From contig JALPQD010000076.1 of NCBI GenBank assembly GCA_023101885.1, positions 708,897-772,896 of the forward strand: 64,000 bases of DNA, read 5' to 3'. Shown here piece by piece: positions 44,560 through 57,639 of this stretch (position 1 is the first letter of the stretch; the number at the start of each line of letters is the position of its first letter). This stretch comes from Typhlomys cinereus. Its lineage: Eukaryota; Chordata; Mammalia; Rodentia; Platacanthomyidae. The notes below the pieces were generated by a model that saw only the letters and a program-made list of their open reading frames with translations, was not told the origin of the DNA and did not search any database. The position numbers and the translations under genes are program-made.

Positions 44560-47500
44560 CACCCCCCTCCCTGTTTGCCTCACCACTCATTCTCCTCTCC
44601 AGCTAGTCTCTCCCTGCTTCCACTCCCTTCTGACCTGTGACAAATTGCACCCCACCCAGGACACCTGCCTTGGGAGTGCCTAGATACTTGCAAGGGCATG
44701 AGCCCCCCCCCCATCAGAGGGCAATGTGCCTCCCAGTTTCTCAAGGTGATTCTGCATCTCTGGAGATCCTCCCTCCTCTGCCATGGTGAAGTGTTAATGG
44801 TTCGGCCATTGTGGAGGTCCGGTGGAGGTAGACATTGCACATCTCTGCATTGAACTCTTGGGTAAAGTAACCCCGATATGAATGGAGGTTACTATGTGGT
44901 AGTCCCTCTCCCCACCCTCAGACTCTTACCTCCTTACTGTCCCACTCTTCTGCAAGGTCATGAGTGGGATGGGAAGTGGTTTAGATGTCCTAATTAGAGC
45001 GAGCCAAGCTGTCCACAGTCATTTTTACTTTGCTCTTTGGCCTGTCATAGTTCTCCAGTTTGCTCATCCTTCAGTATAAGATACTTCTTTGTTGAATGCC
45101 AAATGCTTCTCTGATTCAAGAGTATAATGATAGGTGTTTACAGGGTAGTTTAGTATCAAGTGTTTGCAATTAACACTAAGTGCACCTAGAGCCTGCGGTC
45201 TTTACCTTCCACAAGTACTTGGCTTGATTTACAGTATCAGGCTTATGTTTCTTATGCAGGCGTACACAGTTGTAAGCATCTTTTTACCTCTGTGCTCTAG
45301 GGCTTCTCCCTTGTAGGGCTAACCCCCAAGCTATGATTCCTAGCTTCATGCCTTTCTTTATTATGGTTATTACAGTTTTGTTGTAAGTAAAGCCTTCTGA
45401 CAGTTCAGTGTTAATGTTTGCTTATAAGGGAGAATATTTGGTGTTCTGTATCTAGCATTTTTATCTTCAGTATTGTATCTTCAGTATTTTATCTTCCAGT
45501 CCCATACATTTACCAGAGAATTGCATAAATTTTCAATTTTCTTCATAGTTGACTAGTATTCCCTTGTGTATATGTATCACACTTTGATTATCCATTCATC
45601 TAATGTTGCACTTCTAGGCTGATTCCACTTCTTTGCTGTTCTGAGCAGCTTCAGTGAATATGGATGTGCAATTATCTCTGTAATAAATAGTCTTTGGGAA
45701 TATTTCCAGAAGTAATATAGCTGGATCACATGATAGTTCAGTTTTTAGCATTTGAGAAAAATTTATACTGATATACTGATTTTTTAAGAAGGCTATTCAA
45801 ATTTGCACTCCCACCTACAATGAATATGGGATCTCTTTTCCCACATTCTCACCAGCATTTGTTATTTGTGGTTTTGATTTCAGTTATTCTGACTGGGTAA
45901 GAAGATTTATCAGAGTAGTTTTAATTTGCATTTCCATGATGGGTAGGGTAGTTAAACGCTTATTTTAAGGTATTTGATAGACATTTCGATTTCATCTTGT
46001 AAAAAGTTTCTTTTTAGTTCCGAGGTCATTTTTAATTGGATTCTTTGCTTCCTCAATGTTTAATTTTTTGAGTTCTTTGTATATTCTGAATATTAATCCT
46101 CTTTCAGACAAATGGCTAATGAAGATTTTATGTCATCCTGTGGTTTGCCTTTTGAGCAGTTAATGATTTCTTTTGCAGAACACAAGATTTTTAATTTTAT
46201 GAGACTCATTTCCTGTGCAAATAGAATTTTATTCCAAAAAATCTTTACTTAGGTCAATCAGTTCTAGTGTGTACTTTGTTCTTTCTACGGGTCTCAGTGT
46301 CTTTAGCTTAATACTGAGACCTTTGATCCATTTGGAGTTGACTCTCATTCAGGGTGAGAAATAAAGGTTCAATTTCATTACTCTTCATGCAAGCATCCAG
46401 TTTTCCCAGTACCGCTTGTGAAAGATGCTACCTTTATCCAACGTGTGTTTTTTGCATACTTTCTGTCAAGTATCAGATGACTATAGGTGCATGGGCTTAT
46501 ATCTGGGTCCGGGACCTTGTGTGCTTCCACAAGAATTTTAAAATTATGGTTTCTTTAATTTCTATAAAGAATTGCATGGAATTTGTATATTGTTTTTGGT
46601 AGGATGGTAATTTTCACAACATTAATCCTTCCTTACCCATGAGCATGGATGGTCTTTCCACCTTCTGGTATCTTTAATTTCTTTTTCCTGTGTTTTATAG
46701 TTTTCTTTGTGTAGGTCCTTCATTTCCTTGATTAAGTTTATTTCAAAATATTTCATTTTGGGGGGTCTATGGAAAATGAGGCTGTTGTGTTTCATTTCTA
46801 TCTAGCTTTGTTCATCTTCGGTGTATAAGAAAGACACTGTTTGGGGGATATTAATTTTGTAAACTACTACTCTACTAAACATGTTAGAGTAGCAGCTCTA
46901 AGAGTTTTCTGGTGGAACCTTTAAGATCGCTCAGGTATAGAATCATTTCATATTCAAATAAAGATACCTTGACTTCTTCCTTTCCTATCTATAGCTTTTG
47001 TATCTAACTTTCTTGTCTAATGGCTCTAAGAGCAGTGAGAGTGGACATCCTTGTCTAGTTCCTGGTCTAAGGGGGAGTGCTTCAAGTTTTTCAGTGTTTA
47101 GAATTATATTTGATAAGGACTTGTTGTATAAAGCCTTCATTATGTTGAGACACATTCCTTCTATCCTACAGTCTCCCCATGCTAAATTCTGTCAAAAACA
47201 TTTTCTGTGTCTATTAAGAGGATTACGTTTTTTATTCCTTGTGTCTGTTTATATGGTGAATTATATTTAATGATTTACATTTATTGAACTTTCCTTGCAT
47301 TTCTGGGATAAATATGAGTTGGTCAAAGTGCATTTTTGGATGTATTTTAGATTTGGTTTGCAAGTATTTTATTAGGAATTTTTAAATCTGTGTTCATTAG
47401 TGAGATTGGCATGTAATTTTCTTTTTGTTGTGTATTTGTTTTGGGGATCAATGTAATACTGATTTCATAAAGCGAGTTTCCTTAAGAAGTAGTAGTGTTA

Positions 47501-47885
47501 GTTCTTCCTTGAACGCCCAGTATAATTCTATCCATCTAGTCTCGGGCATTTTTTTCATAGGGAAATTTGTGGGCCTTGTTGTGGGCCTGTTTAAATCATT
47601 TATTTCATATTGGTTGACTTTTATAAATTACATGAATTTGAAAATTCCTCCATATCTTTTTGATTGCTCAGTTTAGTGGAGTATAATGTTGAAGTATGTC
47701 CTTATGATTCTCCAAATTTCTTTGGTTTCTGTTTATCTCTCTTTTTGTCTCTGATTGTACTATTTTGGGTTTTCTCAGTTTGGGATTTTAGTTAATTTTG
47801 CTAAAGGTGTTTTAGTTTTATCTTTTCAAAGAACCAGCAAGTTCCATTAATTCTTTGTATGGTATTCTTTATTTCTGTTTCATTA
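44560..47885 (-). mobile_element. Old L1 (3' UTR and ORF2), long 5'-truncated copy
   Basis: C-rich tract near 44560, 3' UTR 44600-45420, then antisense ORF2 to about 47885: C-terminal domain (45540-46000), RT part with the area equivalent to the thumb (46300-46620), FADD region near 46930-46980 and upstream RT to 47880. Diverged far more than L1-A or L1-B, with stops throughout. No TSD recognised. Confidence 0.78.
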
Positions 47886-48585
47886 AGAAGAGAGGAGATA
47901 GGTACAGAAAGATAAAGGATTTAAAAGCCAGAAGGAGTGGATATATGGGGAGTAAATGAAGTGTGAGACAGGTTTTATGAGCTGGGTGGAGAACAGATTT
48001 AGTGCTACAAAGTCTAGTTAAGCTTTATGCTATCAGAGACTTAATTAAGCATCTTGAGATTTGTTCAAGAGCTACAATAAGAGTGAAGGTTACATGAATT
48101 AGAGTAGGAAATAACTTACCTTGCACCTTTCTGGTAGACTTGTCCTGTACAGATCTCAGGATCCTCTGTTGGGTGGGGAGCATCTAGTAGCCTTTGTTCT
48201 TTTGTGAGTTTTTTGGTGGAGAGTGGCTCACAGCCTTGTAGATTACGTTCACTGGGTCCCTGCTATTTCACTGTTACTATGGATATTTTCACTGTTGACA
48301 TCACTAATGGTGCCCTGCAGCCTCCACTGAAGAAGTAAGCCCCAAGAAGTACAGTACTTCAGGTTCATTGTTGGTGTTGAATAGAAAGATTGTTTTAATG
48401 GGGAAGCGACTGGTGGAAGAGGGTTCTGGGGTCCATACTACTCAGGAGTCCTCACAGAAAGGCCAGGGAGCAGGGAGCAGGGAGAAGTCAAGATGAAGTG
48501 CTGTAGCTGGATGCCAAGTGGAGCACAGAATCCCCATCACTCAGGAGTCCTGTGAAAAGGTCTATTATACCTTTTATGACATGTT
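47886..48585. other. Unassigned, with a diverged internal duplication
   Basis: 'actcaggagtcctcacagaa' near 48439 and 'actcaggagtcctgtgaaaa' near 48539 are related halves about 100 bp apart, with a 'gagcagggagcaggga' run between. No gene or known repeat recognised. Confidence 0.4.
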
Positions 48586-48589
48586 AGCA

Positions 48590-49270
48590 TGTTACTTTAA
48601 ATGAAGTAACATGGAACTGTAAATGAGACTGCTCTTCTGACAAGAAGGACCTTCAGACCAAAGAGGGAGCCCTCAACAGGCAGACAGGACCATCCTTTTA
48701 AATAAGCAAACTGTAAAACTTTTAGTGGTTAACATAAGCATATAACACATAGTATAAACAAATCAATACCATACAACAGTACATCCTTTGTGATATGTAC
48801 GATACATGATAATGGCAAAATATTCCATTCAAATATGTATAATGCATATTATATATGCTATGTACATATACTCTATATATGCAAACACATTTATATCTAT
48901 AAACTTGTTTACATATATAATGATGTAATTAAATACAACCTTTTGTGTTGCTTGTCTCTTCCTTCTCCCTATTGCAAACTATTAATTTCTGACACATCAT
49001 AATTGCTACAACATTAGCTACTCTGATCATGAAGCATAACTATATAATATCTCTAGTTTGTGCAAGTACATGAGACACAAACCATATTGAGAACATACCC
49101 ATAGTTGAGCCTACACATAAGCTGAGTCCAGAAATCAAGCATACACAAGTCTGATTTCCTTCTGGTCTTCTTGGTTCAGGACTGAAGCCTGCCCTAGCAC
49201 ATACATGCTTATCCAATGGTCCTACACCCAACTCACTTCTTTTCATCTTGTTTTTCTTTTCTGAGTATCT
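48590..49270 (+). repeat. Duplication unit 6 (3' part only)
   Basis: 'cagaccaaagagggagccct' matches 'tagaccaaagagggaactct' at 18550. An AT-rich right part follows. The exon-like block and donor are absent, so this copy is 5'-truncated. Confidence 0.45.
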
Positions 49271-49279
49271 AGTTTTTTT

Positions 49280-49870
49280 CTTTCAGTGTTTCATACATTA
49301 ATATAGTGAATTTCTAATATTTTCACAACTTAATCCACATCCCATCCTCTCTTCTTTTCCCACTACAGCCCTTCTTCTTCCCTGCCAGTCTTCCTCCTGT
49401 TTTACCATCTTTTCATATTAGGGACACACTAAATTTCATCTGGGTTGGCTGATGGCATGTGCCTGAGCCCTCGCTGGAGCATGAATCACGTGTCCGTGGG
49501 TGCCCCAATCGGGAAAGCAACTCCTCTCCTTCCCAACAACACTGTTAACCCCCATCAGTCTCTCAAGGAGTTCTGGGGCCTCTTGAGGTCATTCCCTTTC
49601 CTTGGTAAAATGTTGATAAGATAAATATCCCATGCAGATATTGTGAAAATATACATATCTGCAGTGAATTAATGGATGCAACAGCCCTGTCATGTCCAGA
49701 AGAAAATGTCTGGACGTACAGGCATTCACAGTCTTACTGCCCCCTCCTTCGAGATGTCCCCTGAGCCTTGGGATGGGTGGGAGGCTAAGATACTCCGTTT
49801 AGAGTCCAGCAATTCTTTGTCATTTATTTCCTACACGTTTGCCAGTTACACTTTTCTGTAATAAACACCT
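49280..49870 (-). mobile_element. Old L1 3' UTR
   Basis: C-rich 'cacatcccatcctctcttct', 'tgtctggacgtacag', 'gtcttactgccccctccttc', 'cctgagccttgggatgggtg' follow the L1 3' UTR order. Diverged. Confidence 0.55.
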
Positions 49871-49921
49871 TCCATTGCAGAAGGAAGCTTTAGGTTTAGT
49901 GCTAAGTGCTTGTTGCAGTCA

Positions 49922-50310
49922 GCTTTCATGGTTGCTGATAAATGACCATCAAATGGCTTAAGGGAACAAGGGATTTATTTCCTTATGATTACTGGTTACA
50001 GTTCTTAATCTAGCTTGACGGGAGAGCACACACCAACACCAGGCTGAGAGAGGGACAATCCTTACTTGCCAGACCAGCATGTCTGGCCAAGTATACAGAA
50101 GGGTGCCAACTCTCTCAACCAGCTCTCTGTGATTTATCCAGGGCCTAATCCCACCCACCATGGGCTGGGTCTTCCCCATCAGCTAGACAATGTCCTTCAG
50201 GTTTGCTCTGGGCTTAACTCCACTATCAACTCTCTACAACTGTGGCCAGAGCTCAAACCCTCAACAGTCAAGTTGACACCTGTGCTTAACTATGACAGTG
50301 CTCTTCCAAT
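49922..50310 (-). repeat. R1 dispersed repeat, second full copy
   Basis: Parallel to 28910-29330 over the full length, including 'gagagggacaatccttactt' and 'gtcaagttgacacctgt'. LTR-like rodent repeat, family not assigned. Confidence 0.6.
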
Positions 50311-50479
50311 CTATGGGCAACCCACTTTTTGAAATATAGAGCACAACTTTCCCTCGGACCATAAAAGACATGATGAAAGACATTGAGTTAAAAAACCTTG
50401 TGCTCATTCCTCATGAAAAAAGGGCTTTGTGGTGACTCAGAAAGTAGAATCTCTAAGGGCATGAATATCTCTCAAAATT

Positions 50480-51682
50480 TCTGGGTTGTCTTTCAATTAG
50501 AACAAAATTCAGAGAAAAGTCAATGCTGAAATCAATGCGGTAAAGTGACATGCTACAAACATATCTCAGTCAGTTTTGTGCCCCTGCATTCACAATGCCA
50601 GACATCTGGAAAATGATTATCCTGAAATTTTTGAAATGAACCTTTTGTAGGGAAGTCCACATGTTTGTATGACTTGGTAGACTTGAACAATCTGGCTGAC
50701 AAGGACCATACTATTTGAGAGACCAAAAAACTGTAGACAAGACTCTGTTAGAAGGATTGGTGGTGAACATGGAGAAGCAGAATAGAGACATAACTTTAGG
50801 GATAGTTTGTTGAAATGGGAGAACTGAGAATGGAGATCATTAAGGTGTATCAGTAAGAAGTGGAATGGAAAGGATGGAAAGAGGTAGGAAGAGAAAGAAA
50901 GCGAATTGGCATGGAGAGAATGCTGAGGGCTAAAGTCTTGGAAGGTAAGAGATGGATGGAGTTGGTCTATTTAGACTGAAAAGACACCCAAGTGGCGTAT
51001 TGGGGAGCTCCTCGTAAAGTTCTCATAGTAATCCTTCTCATCTTTACACCAGACTCTCCTAAGGCACTAATTCAACATATAAGTGAATGACTGAGCAAGT
51101 GTCAGCCCTGCGGCAGCAATTACTTCACACTTCACCCCTCCTCCTCTTTGGACATATAGCTCATTGTGAGCCATAACCCTCCATTCCGGTTCAGTGTGTC
51201 AGCCTAACCGACCAGGTGAGTAGTCCCCATATCTAGGTCCCTCAGTGATTATGGTAAAAGGCAAAGAGAAGAATTTGAGCCGTAATATTAAGTCTCTGCT
51301 TGTGGGAAAATGTGAGCATTTCCTTTCAGTTTACAGAGACTACAAAAGCCACAGGACAGAGGCCAGCACTTGTAGCCTGGACTCCTCGCCTGATAAGGAA
51401 CTAGGAGAGGAGCCTTAACTCAGTGCCCTGTTTGTATATTTTCCAAAGGCCAGTCATAGCATATAGCATACTTTGAATAAGATAAGATTATAAAATACAT
51501 TGTTTTGCAAAGAGGAGCAACGTGCAGAGCAGGGAGGAAATCTCACAGGCATGCAAGTGATAACTTATTTTTTTCAGATGATAACTTTTGTTTTAAATGC
51601 ATGTGTGTCCTAGATACACTAGTTTTCTTATGGGAAACAACTAAACACTTGTCTTTGTACCTCTTGACCAATTCCAACCTTT
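50480..51682 (+). repeat. Duplication unit 7 (purine-rich section, exon-like block, splice donor, TATA-like motif)
   Basis: Complete copy: purine-rich section 50740-50960, exon-like block to CCAG with donor GTGAGT at 51216, 'ggaactaggagaggagcctt' at 51400, TATAAAAT at 51489-51496, 'ggaggaaatctcacaggcat' at 51530. Structure parallels units 1 and 4. No conserved reading frame. Confidence 0.5.
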
Positions 51683-51695
51683 CTTGGTGAATTTA

Positions 51696-51765
51696 TTTTT
51701 TAAACTTTATTAATTTATTTTGCCTTTATTTGGTGAATTTATTTTTTTAAACTTTATCTTGCCTA

Positions 51766-51822
<57 letters not shown>

Positions 51823-52067
51823 CACGTATGTGTGCGTATCAGAGGGCATTGTATGCCCCTGTGGAGGACCCAGAGTGACTTCGGGAATCATCCTGGACTG
51901 CTTCAACTTCCTTTTGCTTTCCTCTGGGATTTCCCAGGCTCTGACCATCAGAGTTAGAAGTGCAGGCCGCTGCTGTTTCCACCTGGCATTTTCACTTGGA
52001 CCTGGGATCCAAATTCAGGACCATCTGTTTGCAAGGCAGAGTCTTCATCCCTGAGCCATCAGCCCTA
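51696..52067 (-). mobile_element. B2-like SINE (older subfamily) with (TG)n and TSD
   Basis: Head at right ('ccctgagccatcagcccta'), body as at 14975-15307, TG repeat 51770-51819, A-rich tail (as T) at left. Exact 13-base TSD cttggtgaattta at 51683-51695 and 52068-52080. The tail side also holds a partial repeat of the flank plus tail (51729-51757 against 51684-51711). Confidence 0.9.
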
Positions 52068-52084
52068 CTTGGTGAATTTAAATA

Positions 52085-52426
52085 TGACACATGTAGCAGT
52101 TTCAGCTGTCAACTTGACCCTTACAGTGATACTCTAGACACTCTTATGAAAGGTTATTTCTTCAATTCCAACCTCTGGCAAACTTGTAGGAGACTACTTT
52201 CTTTATCGCATAATTGATGTGGGAAGATCCAGTCCATAGTGGTTGTGACCATTCCCTAGTCAAGTGAAGAAGGTGGAAAGAGCTACTTCAGTATTTGCCA
52301 GACTGGTAAGCAGGCATATTTGAAAGCCAATATGTTCTTGTGCCTTCTGCTCTTGCATGGACATGTGGCAGGTTCCCTGCACTACCGCTACTATGACTTT
52401 TGCAGTGAATTACAACCTGAAGTTTT
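52085..52426 (+). repeat. R1-type repeat split by L1-I (left part)
   Basis: 'agctgtcaacttgaccctta', 'taattgatgtgggaagatcc', 'tgccttctgctcttgcatgg'. Ends at the TSD aacctgaagtttt (52414-52426). Confidence 0.5.
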
Positions 52427-53663
52427 TTTATTTATTTTATTATTTTTCTCCCACATTTTATTTTTTTCCCAATCATTCAAGCTCAATAGGTACCTCTGTC
52501 CTCTCTCTCCCTCCTGCCCCTCCCCAATCCTTCCTTGCACTCTTCCCCCTCCTTTCCCCTTCCTTCCACCTCCCCTTCCTTCCTCCCCTTCTCCCAGTGC
52601 CACCCATTTCCTCCCTCCTATTCCCTTGAGCATACTTTTGTGTGAATACCAAACCTCCCTCTGAGTCCTCCATCCTAGTGAGGGATAAGGACTCAGTGGC
52701 ATAGCCCGGAGTCCTTTTCTGGGCTCCCCATTAGTATGGGAACTCTATTATGACTGTTAATCCCTTGCCTCTAAGGATCCCACTGCCTGTGATTCATGCT
52801 AGATTTTGGAGGGTCGTTGACATGTCAGTCATTGTTCAGGTCAGGCAAAGTCTAATCCTGGCTGCTGCAGCCCTAACTTGTGTGGAGTATCTTGCATACC
52901 ACTGGTCCTCCCCATCTTTAGGCTCTTACAATCTTACTGCCCCTTCCTCTGCAAGGTTCCCTGAGCTTAAGGATGGGGAGAGATTTGGCTGGTCTGCTTC
53001 CAGGTGATTAATGTAGGATCTTTGATGTTCTGAATTATGGTTTGTTGTTATTTTCAGTTTTGTTTTTCCTCCAACACCCTTGGCTCCATCCTGATTGGTA
53101 TGGAAGGTCATCTCCTAACCAAAGATAAAAGGCTGTTTAAATGAAGATCTTAATATAAGAAGAGACTGAAAAGTAGATGAAATAGGAGTAAGACACAACA
53201 GTGAAGGGGGAGTCAGTGTCCCATTTGCAGGATGGTTACCATCTATCTGCCAGTCCCTATACCCTCCCTGATTGGTGAGATCAAACCTCCTCAGTCGCAG
53301 GTGATGAGAAAGGGAAGTGAGAGTGAGCTTCACCATGTGTCTCACTACTTACATGCAATACTTGATGATGACCTATTTTCTCTACTGAAGCATGATCCCC
53401 TCTCTCCTTTTTTCTGGAGAGAGACTTCTTTCCCCTTCCCTCCTGTTTATAGTCTTTATGATTACAGTAGGTATTGCAGAGATTTTTCTTTGAATATGTC
53501 ATTAAGTGGTTTTAGAATTAGAATCCACCTATTAGGGAGTACATACGGTGTCTAATTTTCTGTGTCTGGGATACTTCACTCAACACAATTTTTTCTAATT
53601 CATTAATTCATCTTTTCTGATGGCTGAGTAGTCTTCCATTTCCTAAATGTACCATGTTTTCAT
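52427..53663 (-). mobile_element. L1-I, 1.24-kb L1 3' end with exact TSD
   Basis: Tail 'tttttcccaatcattcaagc', C-rich tract 52500-52620, 3' UTR to about 53550, last bases of ORF2 to 53663. Flanked by the 13-base repeat aacctgaagtttt at 52414-52426 and 53664-53676. Same older subfamily as L1-A and L1-D. Confidence 0.94.
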
Positions 53664-53676
53664 AACCTGAAGTTTT

Positions 53677-54185
53677 AAGCTGGATTTAAAAAAAAAAAAA
53701 CCTTTGTTTCCTAAATTAGTATCATGTATTTATCACAGATTTATATAGGTATGACAGTTTGTTATGGGATATTTGCTATCATGGAGTTGAGCAAAGAGCC
53801 TTTGTAGCTTTGATGGAGATGTATTGAAGAGTTTGAAACATTGGATGCACAGCACAGCAGTCCATTTGGAAGATGGCAATGTTAAGAGAGATATGGACTG
53901 TGGGATAGTGGAGGCCCATCTTGTGAGGCTTCACAATAGAACAAAACGAGAAGTGGTACATCCTGCCTTACTGCAACCCTAGATCAAAGGAAAAGATAGT
54001 TCATGCTGGGGAATCAATATATATTTTACAAAGGTGTGGAATCTCTTTAAAGGACCACATAGAACTGAATAACGGAGAGCACACTAATACTTGTAAATGC
54101 ATTAAGCAAGTGATACTACATAGAAGTAAATATTTCTCATTGAGTATGATTTCCTGTTTGCCCACAGACTGAATCAGGGGGAAGG
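53677..54185. other. Intergenic, no recognised feature
   Basis: A 13-base A-run at 53689-53701 and AT-rich sequence. No gene or repeat that I can support beyond the possible end of the interrupted R1 repeat. Confidence 0.4.
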
Positions 54186-54189
54186 GTAT

Positions 54190-54600
54190 TAGCTCTTCAC
54201 ATTGTTTATAAATACATAAACAATTTAAGGGAACTCAGGGAGTTTATTCTTACCTATCATTCTTGATTACAGCTTATAGTCCAGTTGGCAAGAGAGTTTA
54301 TATCAACAGTAGGAGCCAAAGAACCTTGCCATATCTTTTTTTATACAAAGAGCTGAAAGATAGATATGCTTTCTCTCTTTCCAAAATACCTGCATGCCAA
54401 CATGTCAAAGTATGCCAAGCTACTGAGCCAATTTTCTGCATATTAACTCATAGTGAGTTGGGTGATCCTACATCCATTAGAGCTACTCAAGGTTTGCCTT
54501 GACTAGTAATTCTTCATAATTACCCAGGGGCTCACATAGCCACCTGCTATAGAGGTCACTTTCTGAGCAAAGTAAAGATGTTTCAATCATAAAAATCTCC
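54190..54600 (-). repeat. R1-type dispersed repeat, degraded
   Basis: 'aatttaagggaactcaggga', 'gtttattcttacctatcatt', 'gattacagcttatagtccag', 'agagagtttatatcaacag' parallel 28940-29020. The right end is poorly matched. Confidence 0.5.
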
Positions 54601-56385
54601 ACATTGGTGCCCATTTAATCTTTTTAGTCTCTAAGCATAGAAACTCTTAAGATACTTCTTATGACTTCTTTTTTATAAAAAAAAAAAGTACTTAAATAAG
54701 AATATGGCTTAGTAACCTAGCCAGTTTTTCACAACTACTAAATTGAATCAACATTCAAACTCAGGCAAGTTTAGATAACTACGCTAACCTCCAAAGAACT
54801 CTCCATGTTATTATCTTGTTTACAAATTTCTATTAAAAGGGAGTTATTTCATTTTAATGAAATAAGACACTTGTACCTTAACAAATATTTCTAATTAGTT
54901 AGTGAGATTTCCATCTTCTCTACCTCCTTTCCCTTATAGTCCTTTTCCTTACATGATAAAATACTGTCATTCACAAGTATTATCTGCATATCTTGAGTTC
55001 AGCTACTTTTCAAAAATGACAGATTTGTGGAACTTTATAAACATCATCTTCTTCAATTTTAACACCAGTTCTGCTAAATAATGGAAAACCCCCTAATGCT
55101 AAGGTTACAAATATCAAGCATGCTATGTGTAACAGAAAATGTTTAGGGACAATCAGTGATAATAGTTGATATCTGGTACCCTTGGATGTATAATTAAATC
55201 ATTCTCTTTTCTGCTTTCTGTTCTTTTCTCTGCCTGGTTTTTTTAATCTACATAATAATCTATTTAAATAATATTATTGAAACATGAACAATTATATTTG
55301 AGTAAAAAATGTTCTAAACAGCTTTTTTGTTATTTTTAGTATAGTGTGATACAGGCAGGGAGTTGTCTACTTTGACCTTGGTCTCTTTCAGTGTCACTGC
55401 ACTTTGCACGTTTCCTCCAGATTGCCTGGTGGAAGAGAACTATGATAAGAGTTAGGATAAAGGCTATTCCTGAGATATTTTTACCAAGAAACTGGTTTCA
55501 TTCTACCCATGCCCTGAGAACCTGAATGAAGCTGATTTAGAAATGAAGGACAAAGTTGTTTGGCAGTAAATTTAAGAACAGGAGACCATTAAGACATATG
55601 AGATGTCAGCCAAGGACAGATGCATACCTAGAGTGGAGATAATCTATGTGTACTAACCATTATTAGAGGAGGGGATACTTAAGCATTTTGAATAAATCAT
55701 ATGAGCCCCTGATGATGGGCATAGGGCTGCAGGATCAGATGTTCAGTATGCAGTATTTTGGTTTTATTTTGGTCTGATCATTCACTGCTAATCTTCAAAT
55801 TTTCCATTTTGGAATAGAAATGCTGTTCTACTGTATTATTGAAATTTATGTAGCTTGTTTCTCATTTTATAGGCATTCACAATTAAGTGATTTAGGCTTT
55901 TAAAAGTGAATAAATCTTGGGACTATAGTTGTTGAACTGAATGTATTTCACATTGTGATATGGTCATGAGTCTATGGGAACGAGAAGTGGAATGTTATAG
56001 CTGAAAAGTGATGCTTGTGTGTATGACAGAGAAAGAGAGAGACAGAGACAGAATTGGAATTTCGATGAAGTCAAATTGAATCAACTGTGAGAAGATACTC
56101 TGAGCATCCCTTTCAGAGATGTTTTTGAGTTCATTTCTTGAGACCTACACACTGTAGTTGGCCTCATTTGTTGAGTTTGGTGCCCTCTGCTAAATTAAAG
56201 GAGAAAGCAAGCTTTGTGCATGCATTAAAACTCTGCTTCCCCATTGCATATGCAGTGTGACAAACTACTTCAAACTCCTCCTGTATTCATTTCCATACCA
56301 TGATGGAATGCACATTGTATTGTAAGTTTTAATGAATCTTTTCTTCCTTAAATTGCTTTTGTTGAAGGTATTTATATATGTCTGT
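54601..56385. other. Intergenic, possible MaLR-internal trace near 55900-56000
   Basis: Mostly AT-rich and unassigned. 'cttgggactatagttgttga' and 'gtgatatggtcatgagtcta' near 55915-55975 resemble the internal/LTR junction of MaLR elements, but weakly. A GA-rich run lies at 56030-56050. Confidence 0.35.
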
Positions 56386-56389
56386 CGAT

Positions 56390-56520
56390 CTGAGTTCAGT
56401 TTTTAGCACATATAATGACAGAAGAAAACAAAGTCCTGAAAGTTGTCTTCTACCTGAATGCATTCATGCACTTGCTACACTCACACAAGAATAAATACAA
56501 GAATAAACCTAAAATATTAT
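56390..56520 (+). mobile_element. B4-like SINE fragment
   Basis: 'gatctgagttcagtttttag' (B-box region), 'gaaagttgtcttctacctga', 'actcacacaagaataaatac'. Short old copy. Confidence 0.45.
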
Positions 56521-57635
56521 ATGTGTGTGTAGTATGACTGTTTAAAATATGTGTAAGTATAGATTTCTAAAATATTCAAGTAAACTATTTTCACTATGAT
56601 TAATTATTCTCTGTGAAAAAGTCACAAGCATTTGAAGTGTGACTGAGCCTTAGCAGAGGTTGCTTGTTTGGCCAAAAACTTTGAAAATGTAATAATGCAT
56701 TATGACCTGTATACTTATTGTCTTATCCAGCATGTCAAAAGCGGCATTCCATCAATGAATCTTGGAATTGCTGCACATGAGACCATACCATAGGCAGACT
56801 CATCCATGTCCATTCTTTTATTTTAAAGCATTTGTGTAATTATATTTACATCGTCATTATCGTAGCATATAGTCAAATCTGGTTGTTGTTAATATTGCCT
56901 ACTGTTCTCCTTTACAGATTTTTTGTAAAATAAATTGTAAAGGAAATACTGGTGGAACAGATCTCTTTCGTGTTGGTTAAACATTTTGGTTGCTTTTAAA
57001 TGTTCTTTAGTCCAATTTTTGCTAGCCATAGACTGTTATTTCTGACCCTGTAAGGTCATTTATTTTTTTTCCCATTTAGAATTTTTTTCTCAGCAACTTG
57101 TATAGTCATGTGTCACTATTGTTCATTGCAAAAAAATTATCTGACTAAAATGCAAATGAAATATTTCTACTTTTGCAAATCCAATTAGAAAGTGGTTGGT
57201 TATCCCCATAACAGTTGTGACACTGTTGCTACATTGGGAACATCTTTGCCAACAGGGTAGTATTGCACTTACTAGGATACCCAACTGGGTTGGAGCCTCT
57301 TGTAACCCTGGAGCTTGTATAGGACCTTTGAACACTTTATTATAAAATCTACAGAAATGTGAGGAAGATTCCAGTTCAGTACATCTTGATTTCTTACAGC
57401 TTGTAGCAGTTTGTGTGTGGTGTTTCAGCAGTAGAATCTTATCAATCAGTTCTTGTGAGCCACCATGAAGAATGGAAAGAGGGTTTTGTTTTGTTTTGCT
57501 TTTGAGGAGGGGAGTCCTCTGGGAACCCCTTGCATGATGAGATTTTATAATCCTTGGCTTTCATGAGCAATGTTATCCAGCTTTTCATGTCTTCTAACTC
57601 TCTTTATATGCAGTTTTACAGCTCACAATGTAGTA
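56521..57635. other. Intergenic, no secure feature
   Basis: AT-rich. 57410-57600 may be decayed L1 3' UTR preceding the fragment to its right, but I cannot align it securely. No coding evidence. Confidence 0.4.
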
Positions 57636-57639
57636 CATT

